A program made the position numbers and the translations under genes. The notes beneath the pieces are model-generated. The model saw nothing but the letters and a program-made list of their open reading frames with translations. It was not told where the DNA came from and did no database searches. A stretch of DNA of 64,000 nt from Bin87 sp965197635 (GTDB lineage: Bacteria > Chloroflexota > Dehalococcoidia > Lucifugimonadales > UBA3495). Location: the NCBI GenBank assembly GCA_965197635.1, contig CBDANN010000008.1, forward strand, positions 310,001 to 374,000, in the 5' to 3' direction. The number at the start of each line of letters is the position of its first letter. The stretch's first letter is position 1. Shown piece after piece: positions 38,390 through 47,418 of this stretch.

Positions 38390-38761
38390 TCAAGCCCCTG
38401 GTTCCGCTTGACCGCTCACGGCGGGCACGTCGCCGGGCATCGCCATGGTTGGTGGAATGTGAGGCTGTATCACCGGGGTGTAAAAGAGTGGTGGCATACC
38501 CTCAGGGGGGTGAATATGGTTTTGCAACGCGGTCAATATCTGGCCTTGGCCTTTCTCTAAGTTCTCCAAGCGGTTGTCGATGCGTTCCATCCAACGGCCA
38601 ACTTTGAGCGTGATGGTAATAGATGCGATGACGACCCCGACAAAAGTCACGCAAATCGCAATCAATTCCGGTGTAAGTTCAACGGTCACGGCAACGCCCT
38701 CGTTCAAGTATTCTGTGCTCACCGACGTATTGATACGCGGCCGAGCCCGTGGCTTCGACAC
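38390..38761 (-). CDS. Small membrane protein between otsB and otsA
   Basis: About 110-123 residues. The start may be the GTG at 38722 (VSTEYLNEGVAVTV). One membrane helix (LIAICVTFVGVVIASITITLKVG) is followed by a short coiled coil (RWMERIDNRLENLEKGQGQILTALQNH) and a proline-rich tail. Not recognised. Position inside the ots operon suggests co-expression only. Confidence 0.5.
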   Translation of the reverse strand: MSKPRARPRINTSVSTEYLNEGVAVTVELTPELIAICVTFVGVVIASITITLKVGRWMERIDNRLENLEKGQGQILTALQNHIHPPEGMPPLFYTPVIQPHIPPTMAMPGDVPAVSGQAEPGA

Positions 38762-38786
38762 GTTACGTTAGCAGGATTGCGAACAA

Positions 38787-40298
38787 CTATCCAGCGGTGG
38801 TTGCGGTGGTCAACCGGGCGTGGTCGGGGGTGCTGGCTTGCATCAGGTGCATCATGATGCGGCCCGCCCACTTGTAGATGTTGTTTTCCCGCACGGTGTT
38901 GCGCATCTGCCTCATGCGGATCCGGCGCTCCGTATCGCTCATGGTGAGGGCCTGGTGGATGGCGTCGGCGAACTGCTCGGTGGCGTAGGGGTTGATGATG
39001 AGGGAGCCGGTGAGTTCCTGAGCGGCGCCGGCGAAAGCGCTCAGGATGAGCACGCCGTCCTCGTCCACCCGCGACGCGACGTATTCCTTGGCAACCAGGT
39101 TCATGCCGTCGTGGAGGCTGCTCTCGGCGCAAAAACTGGCGAGACGGCGCAGCGCGGAGAAAGTCGGCGACGGCAGCGACGTGGGCCAGTACAACACGGG
39201 CTGCCAACCGTCGTGGCCGAACCGCTCGTTGATGCGGTTGACGGTGGCCTCAATGTCGATAGTGAGCTGCATGTAAGAGTTGATGTTGGTGCGGCTGGTG
39301 GCGCCGGCCTGGAGGAAAACCAGTTGTCCACGGTACTGGGGCCACTTCTCAAACAAGCGCTCCACGGCTCGCAGCCGATGGGGTATGCCCTTGGTGTAGT
39401 CCTGCCGGTCGATCCCCAACCCCAGGATTCGACCCCGGTTCAGGCCCAACTCGCGGGAGAGACGTTCCATCTCGGCTTCCACTTCGTCGGTTCTGGCTTC
39501 GGCGTCGAGATTGTCAAAGTCGATGCTGATGGGGAAAGGGCGCACCAGTGTGGTCTCGTCGCGGTAGTCGATCAGCCCGTACTCCGGGTCCACTTGGGCG
39601 TCGAGGTTGGCGTCAACGCAGCTCATGAAGTTCTGGCAGTCGCCGGAGAGATGGAAGCCCAGCAGGTCGTTGCCCAGCATCCCGTCCAGGATTTCTTCCT
39701 GCCACGGGCAGATGCGAAGGATGTCGGGGTTGGGCCAGGGAATGTGCCAGAACTGCCCGATGATGGCGTCGGGGTTGACCTCGCGAATGTAACGGGGCAA
39801 CAAGGCCAGATGATAGTCCTGGATGAGTACGATGGCAGGGCGGTCGTCGATTTCGTCCAGCACCAGGTCGGCGAAGCGGCGGTTCACCGATTGGTAGAAG
39901 CCGTAGTGTTCCGAGTCGAACATGGGCTCGGTGTAGGCGATATGGCAAAGGGGCCATAGTCCCTCGTTGGAAAAGCCGTAGTAGAAGCCGTTGTTCTCCT
40001 CTTCGCTGAGGTTGAGCAGGCGCATGGAGTAGGCGGGAGCGCCGAAAGGCACAGCGATGCGGCCCTCGTCATCCATGACGGCGCGGTCATCGGGACCGTT
40101 GCTCTGAGCAATCCAGGTCCCGCCGCAGGCGCGCATCAGCGGGTCAATGGCGGCGGTGAGGCCGCCGGGCGGCATCTCGCCCTTGGGCGCTCCGTTCTCA
40201 ATCCGAAACACGTAGGGCTGTCGGTTTGACACCACGATCAGCCGATAATCGCTCAATTCCCGGCTTACCAGCCGCTGTAAATCATCGCCAGTCCACAT
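38787..40298 (-). CDS. otsA: Trehalose-6-phosphate synthase (GT20)
   Basis: About 503 residues from ATG 40298 (MWTGDDLQRLVS); an earlier ATG at 40352 is possible. N-terminal RLIVVSNRQPY, GGLTAAIDPLM and QDYHLALLPRYIRE fit GT20. The nucleotide-sugar region GIDRQDYTKGIPHRLRAVERL carries conserved R and K, and DGMNLVAKEYVASR is the C-terminal loop. It transfers glucose from a nucleotide sugar to glucose-6-phosphate. Trehalose would serve as a compatible solute. Confidence 0.93.
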   Translation of the reverse strand: MWTGDDLQRLVSRELSDYRLIVVSNRQPYVFRIENGAPKGEMPPGGLTAAIDPLMRACGGTWIAQSNGPDDRAVMDDEGRIAVPFGAPAYSMRLLNLSEEENNGFYYGFSNEGLWPLCHIAYTEPMFDSEHYGFYQSVNRRFADLVLDEIDDRPAIVLIQDYHLALLPRYIREVNPDAIIGQFWHIPWPNPDILRICPWQEEILDGMLGNDLLGFHLSGDCQNFMSCVDANLDAQVDPEYGLIDYRDETTLVRPFPISIDFDNLDAEARTDEVEAEMERLSRELGLNRGRILGLGIDRQDYTKGIPHRLRAVERLFEKWPQYRGQLVFLQAGATSRTNINSYMQLTIDIEATVNRINERFGHDGWQPVLYWPTSLPSPTFSALRRLASFCAESSLHDGMNLVAKEYVASRVDEDGVLILSAFAGAAQELTGSLIINPYATEQFADAIHQALTMSDTERRIRMRQMRNTVRENNIYKWAGRIMMHLMQASTPDHARLTTATTAG

Positions 40299-40454
40299 GA
40301 TGGGCAACCTCCCTTCGCGGGCGCGCCGTCCGGCATCAAACAACATGAACATCGCTGCCGATTGGCGTTATAGGCGCCGGCCCTGCGCGGGCCAATCGTC
40401 TGGCGCCATCTCACATACGGCCTTTTGCCGAATAATCATTATTATTTGGTATAG

Positions 40455-40483
40455 ATTGTGCCACAGGATCGGCGTGAGGTCAA
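40455..40483 (-). promoter_or_regulatory. Candidate otsA promoter
   Basis: Minus strand TTGACC (40478-40483), 17 bp, CACAAT (40455-40460), about 160 bp upstream of the otsA start. An AT-rich palindromic stretch (AATAATAATGATTATT) follows. IS66 copy 2 ends only 16 bp further upstream. Confidence 0.35.
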
Positions 40484-40498
40484 TGGGGAAACGCGCTT

Positions 40499-41986
40499 GT
40501 AACAGTTCAGACTTGGGGGGAAGTGAGCAGCTGACGGCAGGCGGCGAGAGGATTTAAACCTTGGGCGCGCCAGGTGCCGAAGATGGATGCCAGCGTCATC
40601 TTGCTCTCGGTGCCTTGCTCCGAGCGGGTGCCGCCGCTGACCTTGCGACTGATGACCAGATGACGCCGGCTGCGCTCGGCAGCGTTGTTGTCCGCTGGCA
40701 CGTCCGGTTCGGCCACGAAGACGAAGAGTTCTCCGTATCCAGTACGGGGCAGGCTCTTGATGTGGCGCTCGATGCGCCGGCACAGTTTGGCCTGAACGGC
40801 TAGCGGGTCAGCCCGGAAGGGCTGGCAGATGGCCAGCAGCTCCGCTCCCAGGCCAGTTGAGCGACACGCCGTCGCTGGGCCTGAGGATGAGAGAAAGCTT
40901 TGGCTTCCTCGTAGAGTCGATGGACTGCCGCCGCCCGGCGGGCCAGTGCGGCGTCTTTGAGGTAGAGGGCCACCAGGTCGTGGATGTCCCGCAGCAGGTG
41001 CGCCCAGCACCGTTGCTTGGGGCCATCGTAATGGTGGTAGGCGGCGTAGCAATCGCTGACCAGCACACCAGAGAACTGATCGCCCAGGACTTCATCCACC
41101 ACCGCCTTGCCCCGACCCCGCCGCAGGAAGTAGCGCTCGGTGGGTGTGCTGAAAGTGATTGGTCAAGGGCTCGCACACGTAACCGTTGTTCCCATTCTGA
41201 CGCCAGCCGGTTTCGTCGGCGTGGACCACTGGGCTGGCTCGGATGCGGTCCACCATCCCAGCCACCGCTGGTTGGGCCTGTTGCGCGGTCTGGTGAAGGG
41301 CGCTCACAATGGCCCCCACGCTGAGGCTCAGCTGATGGACGGTGCGCAGATACCACTGGACGCTGCGGATCGGCAGGCGCCCTTCTTCCCGTAGCATGGC
41401 GATGCGGCGAGCAGGTTGACGCCCAGGCGCTGGCGCCCCAGTGCCACGCCGTCCAGTTGCGCGGTGGGCACTCGGCGCCGCCGACACACGGGGCAGGTCC
41501 TGGCGATGCAGACATGCTCGGTGACTTGCACCGGAACCACCGGCAACTCGATGACTTCCCGGGTGCGCTGGACCCAGCCGCCAGTCAGGTGCGTCCCGCA
41601 ATCGGGACAGCTCTCCACCACATGCTCCACCCGGTGGGTGGATGTCAGGCGCGGGCGGGCGAAGCCGTGGCGTCGCTGCGTTCGGGGCCCCTGCTGCGCG
41701 GGCGGCTGGCGGCCCGAACTGGACTTGTGGCCGGGCATTCGGGGCGGGCCGTCCGGCTTCGCCTGGCCTTCCAGTTCGGCAATCCGCCGCTCCAACCGCT
41801 CAATCACCCGTGCTGTTCCAGAACGGTGGCCTGCAGTTGGGCGATGATGGCGATGAGGAAATCACGGTCGGCGGTGATCAGGTCACTCTCAGTATCCACT
41901 CCCTCTATATGACATAACCACCGCCACCCGTGCCAGCGTCTGGCAGCCCGCCTTCGGCCATTTCACTCCCCAAGTCTGAACAGTTA
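40499..41986 (-). mobile_element. IS66-family insertion sequence, copy 2
   Basis: Ends GTAACAGTTCAGACTTGGGG (40499) and CCCCAAGTCTGAACAGTTA (41968-41986) are inverted with one mismatch. No clear 8-bp target duplication remains, so the copy is old or a flank was altered. Confidence 0.8.
40507..41899 (-). pseudogene. IS66 family transposase (copy 2), several frameshifts
   Basis: From a GTG at about 41899 the pieces read DTESDLITADRDFLIAII, IERLERRIAELEGQ, CPDCGTHLTGGW...CPVCRRRRVP, VVHADETGWRQNGNNGYV, VSDCYAAYHHYDGPKQRCWAHLLRD and DNNAAERSRRHLVISRKVSGG. They lie in at least four frames. The first catalytic Asp (ADET) is kept. After NGYV it has the same CEPLTNH insert and frameshift as copy 1. 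Confidence 0.85.
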
Positions 41987-41994
41987 TATGCCTT

Positions 41995-42570
41995 TCAGAC
42001 GATGGCTTCAATCCGTTCCGCCAGTGCGTTGAAATCCTCCGGACATTTCCGCCGGATGGCACGGATACGGCGGGATGCTTCCTCTGCTAACACCTTGCGC
42101 CCACCACCTTGCGAGTTGGCTACTCCGCGCAAAGCCGCCAACGGCTCAAAGTATTGTTCCTTGACGTGTATTGCGGCGCGCACGTCCGCCCACCGCCAGT
42201 TGTTAGGCGAGTCCACGCCGGCCAGCACCCACGTTTTCAGCTCTTCCCAGGCGTTTTCGGTAAAGAAACCCACCCTATCCCCAAATCGAACTTGTATTTC
42301 AGATTCAATATAGTCGAGGCTTTGCCGTCGTCCCACTTCGCCGTCTCGATCAACGCACAGTATCAGTATGTCGCGCATAGGCGCTTGCTGCTCGACGATT
42401 TCAGCAATGCGTTCCAATTTCAAGGCTTCGCCAATTCCGCCAAGCAGCGGCTCCCTACAAATGGCAACCTGCACGGCAGGCGCACCGAGACGCTGGAATA
42501 GTTTGGTGAACAACGGCTTGAGAATGTATTGGTCTTTGCGAAAGTCTTCGGGGATGATGAGTACGTTCAT
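41995..42570 (-). CDS. TOPRIM-like small protein paired with an AAA ATPase
   Basis: 191 residues from ATG 42570, which overlaps the TGA of the upstream AAA gene (ATGA), so the two are translationally coupled. An acidic residue in MNVLIIPEDFRKD, then ILILCVDRDGE with DxD, fits a TOPRIM fold. The rest (GFFTENAWEELKTWVLAGV) is typical of nuclease or OLD-like partners of AAA15/21 ATPases. A role in anti-phage defence or DNA metabolism is inferred from the pairing only. Confidence 0.6.
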   Translation of the reverse strand: MNVLIIPEDFRKDQYILKPLFTKLFQRLGAPAVQVAICREPLLGGIGEALKLERIAEIVEQQAPMRDILILCVDRDGEVGRRQSLDYIESEIQVRFGDRVGFFTENAWEELKTWVLAGVDSPNNWRWADVRAAIHVKEQYFEPLAALRGVANSQGGGRKVLAEEASRRIRAIRRKCPEDFNALAERIEAIV

Positions 42571-43811
42571 TCCGCCTCCATCCCCCATTCATCTTCGTCG
42601 TCATCGTCCAGATGGTCGGTGTCGGCATCTCCTTCGTACGCCTTCATCGCATCTTCCAGCCAACCGTTGGTAAGTAGGCGCTCCAGCCCGTAGGACTTTC
42701 TCAACTCCCGCAGGTTGTAAAGGTCGGCTATCGGGCGAATCACGCTGTCGGACCAGTATTCGTCTCGATAGACCACCGAGGTGTGCTCAAACGTCTCGTC
42801 GTTCATCCACGCCAGCAGAGCCGGGTTGTGGGTGGTTGTGATGACCTGGACATTCCCCTTCGCGGTCTGCCGTTCGATGAGTTCCAGGAGAAGCCACAGC
42901 CGGTTGGGGTGGATACCATTGTCGATTTCCTCAAAGAAGTAGATGCCGCCGGCATCTTCGTTAAGCAGCGCGGCCAGGATACCCAGGAAGCGTAGTGTAC
43001 CGTCGGAGGCGCTGTAGGCCGACACCTGGCGTCCGTTGCGCTCGGTGATATAGAGATGCACTCTACCGCTGGGGTCCCGGAGAAAATCAAACCCGGCCAC
43101 ATCCATCGGCGTCAGTTCCTCAAACCATGACAGCAGGGTTTGCTTGCGGTCAGCGTCGGCGCAGATTGATTCCAGGACGGTGGGCAGGTTCTGGCCGTAG
43201 TCGCCCAACGTCTTTGCGCCGGGAACGGACGGTTCCCGCATCTGTTCCGGCGACGGGTCCAGGAAACGCATACTCTGTAGGGCGGAACAGAAGAGGGCGC
43301 GCCCTTCTTCGGCAGGGGGATTGTCGGCTATGGGGTATGTCAGTGATGGTCGGGCCTCGGGTATGATAGGCCATTGCGTACCGAAGACAATATGACCGAA
43401 ATGGGGTTTTTCACTGACCGGAGTCACGTCTTCCGATAGCAAACGGAATCCATCCGGCGCGTCGGGATTTATTGCAACCTCTGTAGAGTAGGCCATACGT
43501 TTTCCAGCCGAGTCCAGTTCAAGGCAGGTGCGGAACTTTCCCACACCCTCAGAGGAATATTGGCCTAATCGAACTATCTCGGCAGGCGCGCCCCGGATCG
43601 GTTCCCACTCGATGTAGCCGCCGGCTCCCAATTTGCCGCCCATGATTTCAGGAAGGCTGTACCCCCGCCCGATACCGTGCAGAAGCCGGAAAGCGTCGCG
43701 GATGTTGCTCTTCCCGCTCGCGTTGGCGCCCACGATTACCGTGAACGGGCCGAGCTTCAGGGTCTCGTCCGCGAAGTTCTTGAAGTTGACCAGACGAAGG
43801 GAAGTAAGCAC
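42567..43811 (-). CDS. AAA15/21-type (RecF/SMC-like) ATPase
   Basis: About 414 residues from GTG 43811, chosen because GGGAGG lies 6 bp upstream and the protein then starts VLTSLRLVNFKNFADETLKLGPFTVIVGANASGKSN. Walker A is GANASGKSN, the ABC-like signature ASDGTLRFLGILAALL, Walker B IYFFEEIDNGIHPNRLW and the switch His ITTTHNPALL. The C-terminus is strongly acidic. It forms a two-gene unit with the TOPRIM-like gene, like several defence ATPase-nuclease pairs. Confidence 0.85.
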   Translation of the reverse strand: MLTSLRLVNFKNFADETLKLGPFTVIVGANASGKSNIRDAFRLLHGIGRGYSLPEIMGGKLGAGGYIEWEPIRGAPAEIVRLGQYSSEGVGKFRTCLELDSAGKRMAYSTEVAINPDAPDGFRLLSEDVTPVSEKPHFGHIVFGTQWPIIPEARPSLTYPIADNPPAEEGRALFCSALQSMRFLDPSPEQMREPSVPGAKTLGDYGQNLPTVLESICADADRKQTLLSWFEELTPMDVAGFDFLRDPSGRVHLYITERNGRQVSAYSASDGTLRFLGILAALLNEDAGGIYFFEEIDNGIHPNRLWLLLELIERQTAKGNVQVITTTHNPALLAWMNDETFEHTSVVYRDEYWSDSVIRPIADLYNLRELRKSYGLERLLTNGWLEDAMKAYEGDADTDHLDDDDEDEWGMEAE

Positions 43812-43867
43812 GATAACCCTCCCGCTGACGTGGCGATCCGAATCCACTATATCAAAGGCCCTGCTCG

Positions 43868-43903
43868 CCCTGGCGAGATTGCCACGTCGCGCTCGCAATC
43901 ACA
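43868..43903. repeat. Short intergenic repeat, GAGATTGCCAC type
   Basis: GGCGAGATTGCCACGTCGCG CTCGCAAT-like; same kind as 8735-8775 and 58983-59014. It separates the convergent 3' end of the MFS gene and the AAA gene start. Confidence 0.45.
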
Positions 43904-43911
43904 GCACGGCT

Positions 43912-45267
43912 CTACGCCGCTGGCGCTGCCGCCAACTTCCGGCCTGCCGCCCGCCCCATGCCAAACCACAGCGTCACCAGCAGGCACAGCCCCGCGGATA
44001 TGCCGATGGCGGAGGGCCAGCCGACCCAACCGGCGGCTGCGGCCAGGGGCAGGGCGCCCAGGTTATGGAACCCGGGCGTGAAGTGCAGCACCCCCATCAC
44101 TCGCCCCCGGAACTCGGCAGGAGCCGAAATCTGGAGAATGGTCGTCGCCAGCGGCCAGACCGTGCCCAGGCTCAGCACGCCCACCACCAGGAACAAAGCC
44201 CACGAGACCCAGAACCAGTGCGACCACGCGAACAGCGTCAGGAACGCGCAGAACATGATCATGCAGGCCAGCAGCCAGCGGTACAGCCAGGCCCGGTGCA
44301 TGAACGTGATGCTGAGGTTGCCCACCAGTGACCCAACTCCGGACGCCAACAGCAGCAGACCGGCCTCGTAAGCGCCGCTGGCCAGTTGGTCTTTGGCGAA
44401 CGCCGGAATGACCGCCAGATGACTCATCCCGAACCCGCCCCAGGCGCAGGCCATCACGATGACGGTCAGCAGCACCGGCGAGCGCCAGATCTGGATGATC
44501 CCGTCCACGAAGTTCCGCAGTATTGGCTCGGAGACCGGACTCGCGCTTCGGGGCGCGGTTTGGATTCTGGAAACAGCGGAAACGCTGACCACATAGAATG
44601 ATGCGTTCATAAAGAGCGCGGCGCTGATGCTCCAATGATCGATGACCGCTCCAACCAGCGGCGGGCCGATTATCCTCCCGATGTGGACCGCCGCGTTGAA
44701 GTGCGCCACCGCGTCCAGCAACGCGCGTTGGTCCACCAGGTCGGCGACCATTGCCACTCGCGCCGGCTGGTTCAGCGCCTGTAACGAACCCATCAAAACG
44801 GCCGCCAGGTAGATGTGCCAAACCGCGATCACGCCCGTCAGCGAAAGTGTTGCCACCGCCGCGACTATCGATCCGACCGCCAATTGAATCGTCATCAACA
44901 ACCGCTTCCGGTCGATGCGGTCGGCAATCACCCCGCCCACCATGAGCAGGCCCACGTTGGGTACTCCGTAGAGGAAAAGGACCAAACCGAATTGGGTCTT
45001 GGAGCCGGTTACTTCAAGCACCAGCCAACCCAGGACGAGGAACTGCATCCCCTGTGCGAAGGATTGGGTGGCGGAGCTGGTCCAATACCACCGGAAGTTG
45101 GAGGCGCGCCAGGGACCCAAAATCCGGCGCGCGTAGGACGTGGCTTGACGCCCGTCGGTTTGGGGTTCTACCAAAACGTGGTCCTTGCGCCCGTTCGTGG
45201 CAGCAACCCGGGTTTTGCGAGAGGAAAACCTCGCAAAGAAGACCCTTTGAATTGAATGTGACCGCAC
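43912..45267 (-). CDS. MFS transporter (MFS_3/enterobactin exporter-like)
   Basis: 451 residues as read. The first 30 look unlike a protein start, so GTG at 45177 (VLVEPQTDGRQATSYARRIL) may be used. Twelve hydrophobic segments are visible, with GGVIADRIDRKRLLM after helix 2 and the symmetrical FRGRVMGVLHFTPG loop after helix 10, as in MFS_3 exporters. Probably a drug or metabolite exporter of the inner membrane; the substrate is unknown. Confidence 0.85.
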   Translation of the reverse strand: MRSHSIQRVFFARFSSRKTRVAATNGRKDHVLVEPQTDGRQATSYARRILGPWRASNFRWYWTSSATQSFAQGMQFLVLGWLVLEVTGSKTQFGLVLFLYGVPNVGLLMVGGVIADRIDRKRLLMTIQLAVGSIVAAVATLSLTGVIAVWHIYLAAVLMGSLQALNQPARVAMVADLVDQRALLDAVAHFNAAVHIGRIIGPPLVGAVIDHWSISAALFMNASFYVVSVSAVSRIQTAPRSASPVSEPILRNFVDGIIQIWRSPVLLTVIVMACAWGGFGMSHLAVIPAFAKDQLASGAYEAGLLLLASGVGSLVGNLSITFMHRAWLYRWLLACMIMFCAFLTLFAWSHWFWVSWALFLVVGVLSLGTVWPLATTILQISAPAEFRGRVMGVLHFTPGFHNLGALPLAAAAGWVGWPSAIGISAGLCLLVTLWFGMGRAAGRKLAAAPAA

Positions 45268-45358
45268 ACCCGCCGATTGTAATGCATTGCCGCCCGTGGC
45301 GGAGCATCAACGGTGTGGGGTGTTATTATCAGGCCAACTTCTTGACGGAGGTATTGAG

Positions 45359-46204
45359 ATGGATATTGGAGTTACCGCCCGGGCTTCCAGCGATTCGGTT
45401 GACCCGGCAGAATTGGCGAAACGTGCGGAGGAACTGGGCTTCGAGTCGTTCTGGCTTCCGGAGCACCCCATCCTTCCCGTACACATCACCTCGCGGTACG
45501 GAGGGACTCCCGACGGATCAATCCCGCCTTCCATGGCCGACATCGGCGACCCGCTTATCGCCTTGTCAATGGCGGCGGCGACCACCAGCGCCATCAAGCT
45601 GGGCACCAGCATCAGCCTGGTGCCGGAACACAACCCGCTCATGCAGGCCAAGCAGATTGCCACCCTGGACAAGTTCTCCGGAGGGAGGTTCCTGTTCGGC
45701 ATCGGCGCCGGTTGGCTGCGGGAAGAGACCGAGATAATGGGCGGCGATTTTGAGCACCGCTGGGGGCAGACGCGGGAAGCCATCCTGGCGATGAAGGAGC
45801 TTTGGACCAAGGACGAAGCCGAGTTCCACGGGCGTTTCTTCGACTTCCCGGCAGTCAAATGCTCACCCAAGCCAGTGCAGCAGCCGCATCCGCCGGTGTT
45901 TCTGGGCGGTTACGCCGCCAACGTGTTCAAGCGGGTGGTGGCTTGGGGTGACGGCTGGATGCCGGTGCGGGTTACCGAAGAACAGGTCAGGGCGGGCCGG
46001 GCGACCATGGACGAGTTGGCCGAGGCCGCTGGCAGAGACCCCGGCACCATACAGCTCATCGTCAGCAACGTGGCTCCTGAACGGGATGTCATCGCCCGCT
46101 ATGAGGAGGCCGGAGCCAACCGGGTAACCGTGGCCCTGCCGCCGGATGCCGGTCCCGAAGGATTGAACGAATTGGAGCGTTTGGCGGAACAGGTGCTCGG
46201 ATAA
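45359..46204 (+). CDS. LLM class F420-dependent oxidoreductase
   Basis: 281 residues from ATG 45359, with GGAGG 8 bp upstream. N-terminal MDIGVTARASSDSVDPAELAKRAEELGFESFWLPEH, then KLGTSISLVPEHNPLMQAKQIATLDKFSGGRFLFGIGAGW and HPPVFLGGYAANVFKRVVAWGDGWMP, are typical of F420-type luciferase-like monooxygenases with a TIM barrel. It likely oxidises or reduces a small organic substrate with F420. Divergent from the MFS exporter. Confidence 0.9.
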   Translation: MDIGVTARASSDSVDPAELAKRAEELGFESFWLPEHPILPVHITSRYGGTPDGSIPPSMADIGDPLIALSMAAATTSAIKLGTSISLVPEHNPLMQAKQIATLDKFSGGRFLFGIGAGWLREETEIMGGDFEHRWGQTREAILAMKELWTKDEAEFHGRFFDFPAVKCSPKPVQQPHPPVFLGGYAANVFKRVVAWGDGWMPVRVTEEQVRAGRATMDELAEAAGRDPGTIQLIVSNVAPERDVIARYEEAGANRVTVALPPDAGPEGLNELERLAEQVLG

Positions 46205-46524
46205 TGTCGTTGGGGGGAGGGTTCAAACCGCCTGGAGACCTGCCCGCCTGGTGCCTGATGCGCGGCCAGAACGACGGGGAACACTGGGCGAAACGAGACG
46301 CCGAAGTGCGCGACCTGGTTGCCTGGGCCGACATCTCCGACTTCGAGCACTACATGGGGCCAATACCCTTCCCCTACGACAACGCCGCGGCGGTGCGGCT
46401 CTACGAAACCGCCAAGTCGGACGCCTCCGCCAGCGGCATCACCTTCAGCCACCAGCACTACGCCGGCGGGTTCCTGGAATCCGTGTACTACGAATGCCGC
46501 CGCCGTCTGCGGCTGAATGGGTGA
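46204..46524 (+). CDS. Hypothetical protein, translationally coupled to the F420 oxidoreductase
   Basis: 106 residues. ATG overlaps the previous stop (TAATG). The sequence (WCLMRGQNDGEHWAKRDAEVRDLVAWADISDFEHYMGPIPFPYDNAAAVRLYETAKSDASASGITFSHQHYAGGFLESVYYECRR) has no family I know. The start-stop overlap supports that it is real and co-expressed. Confidence 0.55.
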   Translation: MSLGGGFKPPGDLPAWCLMRGQNDGEHWAKRDAEVRDLVAWADISDFEHYMGPIPFPYDNAAAVRLYETAKSDASASGITFSHQHYAGGFLESVYYECRRRLRLNG

Positions 46525-46549
46525 ACGGGCTCGACGTTGTGCAGCGTCA

Positions 46550-47026
46550 CTACACCGACGTTGCGTCGGGCGGCGGCGGCTCGCGTTCCAGCAGCTCCAG
46601 CCAGTTGCCGTCTGGATCCTGCATATAGCAGCCCTTGCTGGCCGCCGGGTACACCGCGTTGGGACGAGTCGCCGGCGGATTTACGAACTGGACGCCCTGC
46701 GCGGACAGGGTTTCGTAAAAGGCGTCCAAATCGTCCACCATCACCCCTAAGTGGGACGCGCCAACCTGGTGCCGCTCCGGGAGATTGACGGTATCGCCTG
46801 GCGGGTTGAAATACTGGATCAGCTCCACCGAGTGGCGCATATCCCCCATGCCCAGGTACACGATGTGCAACCTGGCGTCGGGATAACCCACCACCTCGGA
46901 AATGAAGTCGCCTTCCAGGATCTGGTCGCGCTCCACCTCAAGCCCCAGCAGATCCCGGTAAAAGGCGAGGGATCGCTCCATGTCGCTGACCACAAACCCC
47001 GTGTGGTTCATCCATTGCACTTCCAT
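46550..47026 (-). CDS. VOC family (glyoxalase/dioxygenase-like) protein
   Basis: 158 residues from ATG 47026, preceded by GGAGG. Two beta-alpha-beta-beta-beta modules: FVVSDMERSLAFYRDLLGLEVE and LGVMVDDLDAFYETLSAQGVQFVNPP...GCYMQDPDGNWLELLE. Metal ligands His (WMNHTGF), Glu (HSVELIQYF), His (ASHLGVMV) and Glu (WLELLE) are all present, so an active metalloenzyme is likely. Substrate unknown. Confidence 0.88.
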   Translation of the reverse strand: MEVQWMNHTGFVVSDMERSLAFYRDLLGLEVERDQILEGDFISEVVGYPDARLHIVYLGMGDMRHSVELIQYFNPPGDTVNLPERHQVGASHLGVMVDDLDAFYETLSAQGVQFVNPPATRPNAVYPAASKGCYMQDPDGNWLELLEREPPPPDATSV

Positions 47027-47232
47027 CTCTGCAAACCTCCACAAATTGTCTTCCGCTGCCATGCTGGGAAACTGTCCGGCAGGATAATCGTGACCAGGCT
47101 ATCACGCCTCGGCACTCCGCCAAGAGAGTGTGCCGTCCGGCCATTATAGCAACGGGTTTGAAAGTCATATGGGCGAAAGTCAGTATAGGCGGGGCGGTCC
47201 CATTTGCCGCGTTGCCACGACGGCCGCCACCC

Positions 47233-47344
47233 GGTAGCGTTCCGTATTAGCTGATTTCCCCCCGTAGGGGCGAATGGCCATTCGCCCCTACCCGCACTAG
47301 CGACGGCATCTATGGAATCAAACCACCTAAATCGGAACGCTGCC
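47233..47344 (+). mobile_element. MITE family A, copy 1
   Basis: 112 bp from GGTAGCGTTCCG to CGGAACGCTGCC, with a central palindrome (GTAGGGGCGAATGG with complement). The target duplication is CCGCCACCC at 47224-47232 and 47345-47353, 9 of 9. Confidence 0.8.
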
Positions 47345-47418
47345 CCGCCACCCCCACCCCTTGACCGTTCTGCTAATATGACCGGAATCCACCATGTTAC
47401 GAGACGGGAGCAGCGCAT

